From: DAORDI01 sp035345895
GTDB taxonomy: Bacteria > Spirochaetota > Leptospiria > Leptospirales > Leptospiraceae
DNA length: 17,404 bases
Assembly: GCA_035345895.1 (NCBI GenBank)
Contig: DAORDI010000098.1
Location: 1-17,404 of the forward strand
Reading direction: 5' to 3'
Below are positions 15,575 through 17,404 of this stretch, piece by piece. The notes beneath the pieces were generated by a model. It did no database searches, had not been told where the DNA came from, and worked only from the letters and a program-made list of their open reading frames with translations. Every line of letters starts with the position of its first letter. Position 1 is the stretch's first letter. Position numbers and translations under genes: made by a program.

Positions 15575-17380
15575 ATGAAACACGAAATCAGTAAAATCCG
15601 AAATTTCTCGATTATTGCACATATCGATCATGGGAAATCCACACTTGCAGACAGGCTGCTGGAACTTACCTTGGTGACAGATCAAAGAACCAAAAAAGAC
15701 CAGATCCTGGATACGATGGATATTGAACGAGAAAGAGGGATTACAATTAAGGCTAACAACGCATCCTTCGATTTCAAATCCAAGGATGGAAATACGTATC
15801 TGTTCAACCTGATTGATACTCCCGGGCATGTGGATTTTACATATGAGGTTTCCAGATCTCTGATGGCATGTGAGGGTGTTCTCCTGATTGTAGATGCATC
15901 TCAGGGAGTGGAAGCACAGACCTTGGCAAATCTCTATCTTGCGATGGAAAATGATCTGAAGGTCATACCCGTAATCAACAAAATTGATCTCCCAAGTGCT
16001 GATATTCCGAAATGTATGGAACTCATTGAGGATACTCTGGGGCTTGATTCTGAAGAAGCTATCCCTATTTCTGCCAAGACAGGTCAGAATGTGACTGAGG
16101 TTCTGGAATCCATAGCCAAGCTGATACCTCCTCCCGTCGGCGATAAAAATGCTCCCCTGAAAGCACTGATCTATGACTCGTATTTTGACAATTATATGGG
16201 TGTAGTCGTCAAGGTGAGAGTTTTCGAGGGTTCGGTAAAGAAAGGGGACAGGATTTTCCTGATGGGGAGCGGCAAGGATTATGTTGTGACCGATGTGGGA
16301 ATCAACAGACTGCAGCTGATGTCGCAGGAATCGCTGAGTGCCGGAGAAGTGGGATATATTATATCCGGAATTAAAAAAGTCGCCGATGCAAGAACAGGGG
16401 ACACTGTCACTCTTATGGAGAGACAGACAGAAGAGCCTGTACAGGGATACAAGGAAGCAAAACCTATGGTATTCTCCGGACTCTTCCCGATCAACGGAGA
16501 GCAGTTTGATGAGCTTGTGGAAGCTATGGAAAAACTGAAACTCAGTGATGCAGCACTCGTATATGAAAAGGAAAACTCACTGGCTCTCGGTTTCGGTTTC
16601 AGAGTAGGTTACTTAGGGCTTCTTCATATGGAGATTGTTCAGGAAAGACTGGAAAGAGAATTCAATATTGACCTGATATCTACTGCACCTTCCGTAAAAT
16701 ACAGAATTACAAGAACAGACGGCGATGTTTATGAAGTGGACAATCCTTCCAAGTTTCCTGAACCGAATCTGATTCAGAGTATGGAAGAACCGTATGTGAA
16801 AGCAACAATCATCACCCCCAATGAATTTGTGGGAAACCTGATGTCTCTTGTCATAGACAAACGCGGAGTACATCAGGATACAATATATCTCAGCAAGGAC
16901 AAGGTGCAGATGATTTATGAGATCCCTCTTTCTGAACTCATATTTGAATTCTATGACAAGCTGAAGTCTTACACAAAAGGATATGCATCCCTTGATTATG
17001 AACCGATCGGATACAGACAGGCAAATCTTGTAAAGATGGATATTCTGGTAAATCAGGAACCGGTTGACGCTCTTTCTGTAATTGTCCACAGATCAAGGGC
17101 AGAGCAGAGAGGGAGAGCGGTTCTCGAAAAACTGAAAGAAATCATTCCAAGGCATCAGTTTGTGGTGGCGCTTCAGGCTGCTGTGGGAGCGAAGATTGTT
17201 GCGAGAGAGAATATCTCTGCAGTCAGAAAAAATGTGACTGCAAAATGTTACGGCGGAGATATTTCCAGAAAGAGAAAACTTCTCGAAAAGCAGAAAGAAG
17301 GGAAGAAGCGGATGAAGCAGTTCGGTTCAGTGGAAATTCCTCAGGAGGCATTTCTTGCTGTCCTTAAGACAGGAGACTGA
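15575..17380 (+). CDS. lepA: elongation factor 4 (LepA, ribosomal back-translocase GTPase)
   Basis: 601 residues, complete, normal length. LepA is a ribosome-associated GTPase that remodels or back-translocates ribosomes, especially under high-salt or high-Mg2+ stress. The GTP-binding motifs are G1 'AHIDHGKST' (15-23), G2 'RGITI' (54-58), G3 'DTPGH' (81-85), G4 'NKID' (135-138) and G5 'SAKTG' (166-170). LepA-specific blocks are 'GFGFRVGYLGLLHMEI', 'SLVIDKRGVHQD' and the C-terminal 'KNVTAKCYGGDISRKRKLLEKQKEGKKRMK'. The sequence agrees closely with leptospiral LepA as I remember it. There is no clear Shine-Dalgarno; translation is probably coupled to DUF190, whose stop lies immediately before the ATG. 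The last 24 bases of the window hold ACAG/CTGT arms that could begin a terminator cut by the window end. Confidence 0.97.
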   Translation: MKHEISKIRNFSIIAHIDHGKSTLADRLLELTLVTDQRTKKDQILDTMDIERERGITIKANNASFDFKSKDGNTYLFNLIDTPGHVDFTYEVSRSLMACEGVLLIVDASQGVEAQTLANLYLAMENDLKVIPVINKIDLPSADIPKCMELIEDTLGLDSEEAIPISAKTGQNVTEVLESIAKLIPPPVGDKNAPLKALIYDSYFDNYMGVVVKVRVFEGSVKKGDRIFLMGSGKDYVVTDVGINRLQLMSQESLSAGEVGYIISGIKKVADARTGDTVTLMERQTEEPVQGYKEAKPMVFSGLFPINGEQFDELVEAMEKLKLSDAALVYEKENSLALGFGFRVGYLGLLHMEIVQERLEREFNIDLISTAPSVKYRITRTDGDVYEVDNPSKFPEPNLIQSMEEPYVKATIITPNEFVGNLMSLVIDKRGVHQDTIYLSKDKVQMIYEIPLSELIFEFYDKLKSYTKGYASLDYEPIGYRQANLVKMDILVNQEPVDALSVIVHRSRAEQRGRAVLEKLKEIIPRHQFVVALQAAVGAKIVARENISAVRKNVTAKCYGGDISRKRKLLEKQKEGKKRMKQFGSVEIPQEAFLAVLKTGD

Positions 17381-17404
17381 AAAAAAACAGAGAGGCTGTC
17401 TGAA

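Overview
The window looks like chromosomal core sequence from a spirochaete of the Leptospira lineage (order Leptospirales). The strongest taxonomic signal is LepA, whose sequence agrees closely with what I remember of leptospiral LepA. Supporting signs are lipoproteins with lax spirochaete lipoboxes, a TTG-started lipoprotein with Ig-like and NHL-type repeats, and a TonB-dependent receptor with an extra N-terminal domain. Species and genus cannot be fixed without a database search. The DNA is moderately AT-rich and fairly even, with no transposase, integrase, tRNA, rRNA or CRISPR array.

Layout. (1) At 160-762 a secreted START-domain (lipid-binding fold) protein. (2) At 763-1214 a 450-base non-coding stretch with a 7-1-7 palindrome, a candidate promoter and several hairpins. 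It leads into a two-gene operon: a 900-residue TonB-dependent receptor with a FlgO/CsgG-like N-terminal domain, and a small exported protein that is only the C-terminal (substrate-binding) domain of 5'-nucleotidases. (3) At 4971-6672, on the minus strand, a divergent EAL-domain protein (cyclic-di-GMP phosphodiesterase family) and a small hypothetical exported protein. (4) At 6936-11176, plus strand, a tight run of a GT39-type membrane glycosyltransferase, RarA/MgsA (ATGA overlap) and the magnesium channel MgtE (6-nt gap). (5) At 11252-14306 two tandem paralogous lipoproteins, each with Ig-like repeat(s) followed by a six-bladed propeller; the second has its ribosome binding site buried in overlapping inverted repeats. 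(6) At 14371-14838 a heme-type bacterioferritin with all canonical ligands. (7) At 15194-17380 a DUF190 (PII-like) protein whose stop codon directly abuts the start of lepA.

How the genes may work together. The receptor and nucleotidase-C protein form a probable uptake or surface-binding unit with an unknown ligand. MgtE, DUF190 and LepA lie within 6 kb of each other and all have plausible links to ion or translation homeostasis, but only DUF190-LepA shows direct coupling. The most unusual material is the structured leader before the receptor, the RNA-switch-like region before the second propeller lipoprotein, a short degenerate repeat found in three separate intergenic regions in the same orientation, and the stand-alone nucleotidase-C domain with a DxDxDG loop. 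I found no clearly new multi-gene defence or mobile system.
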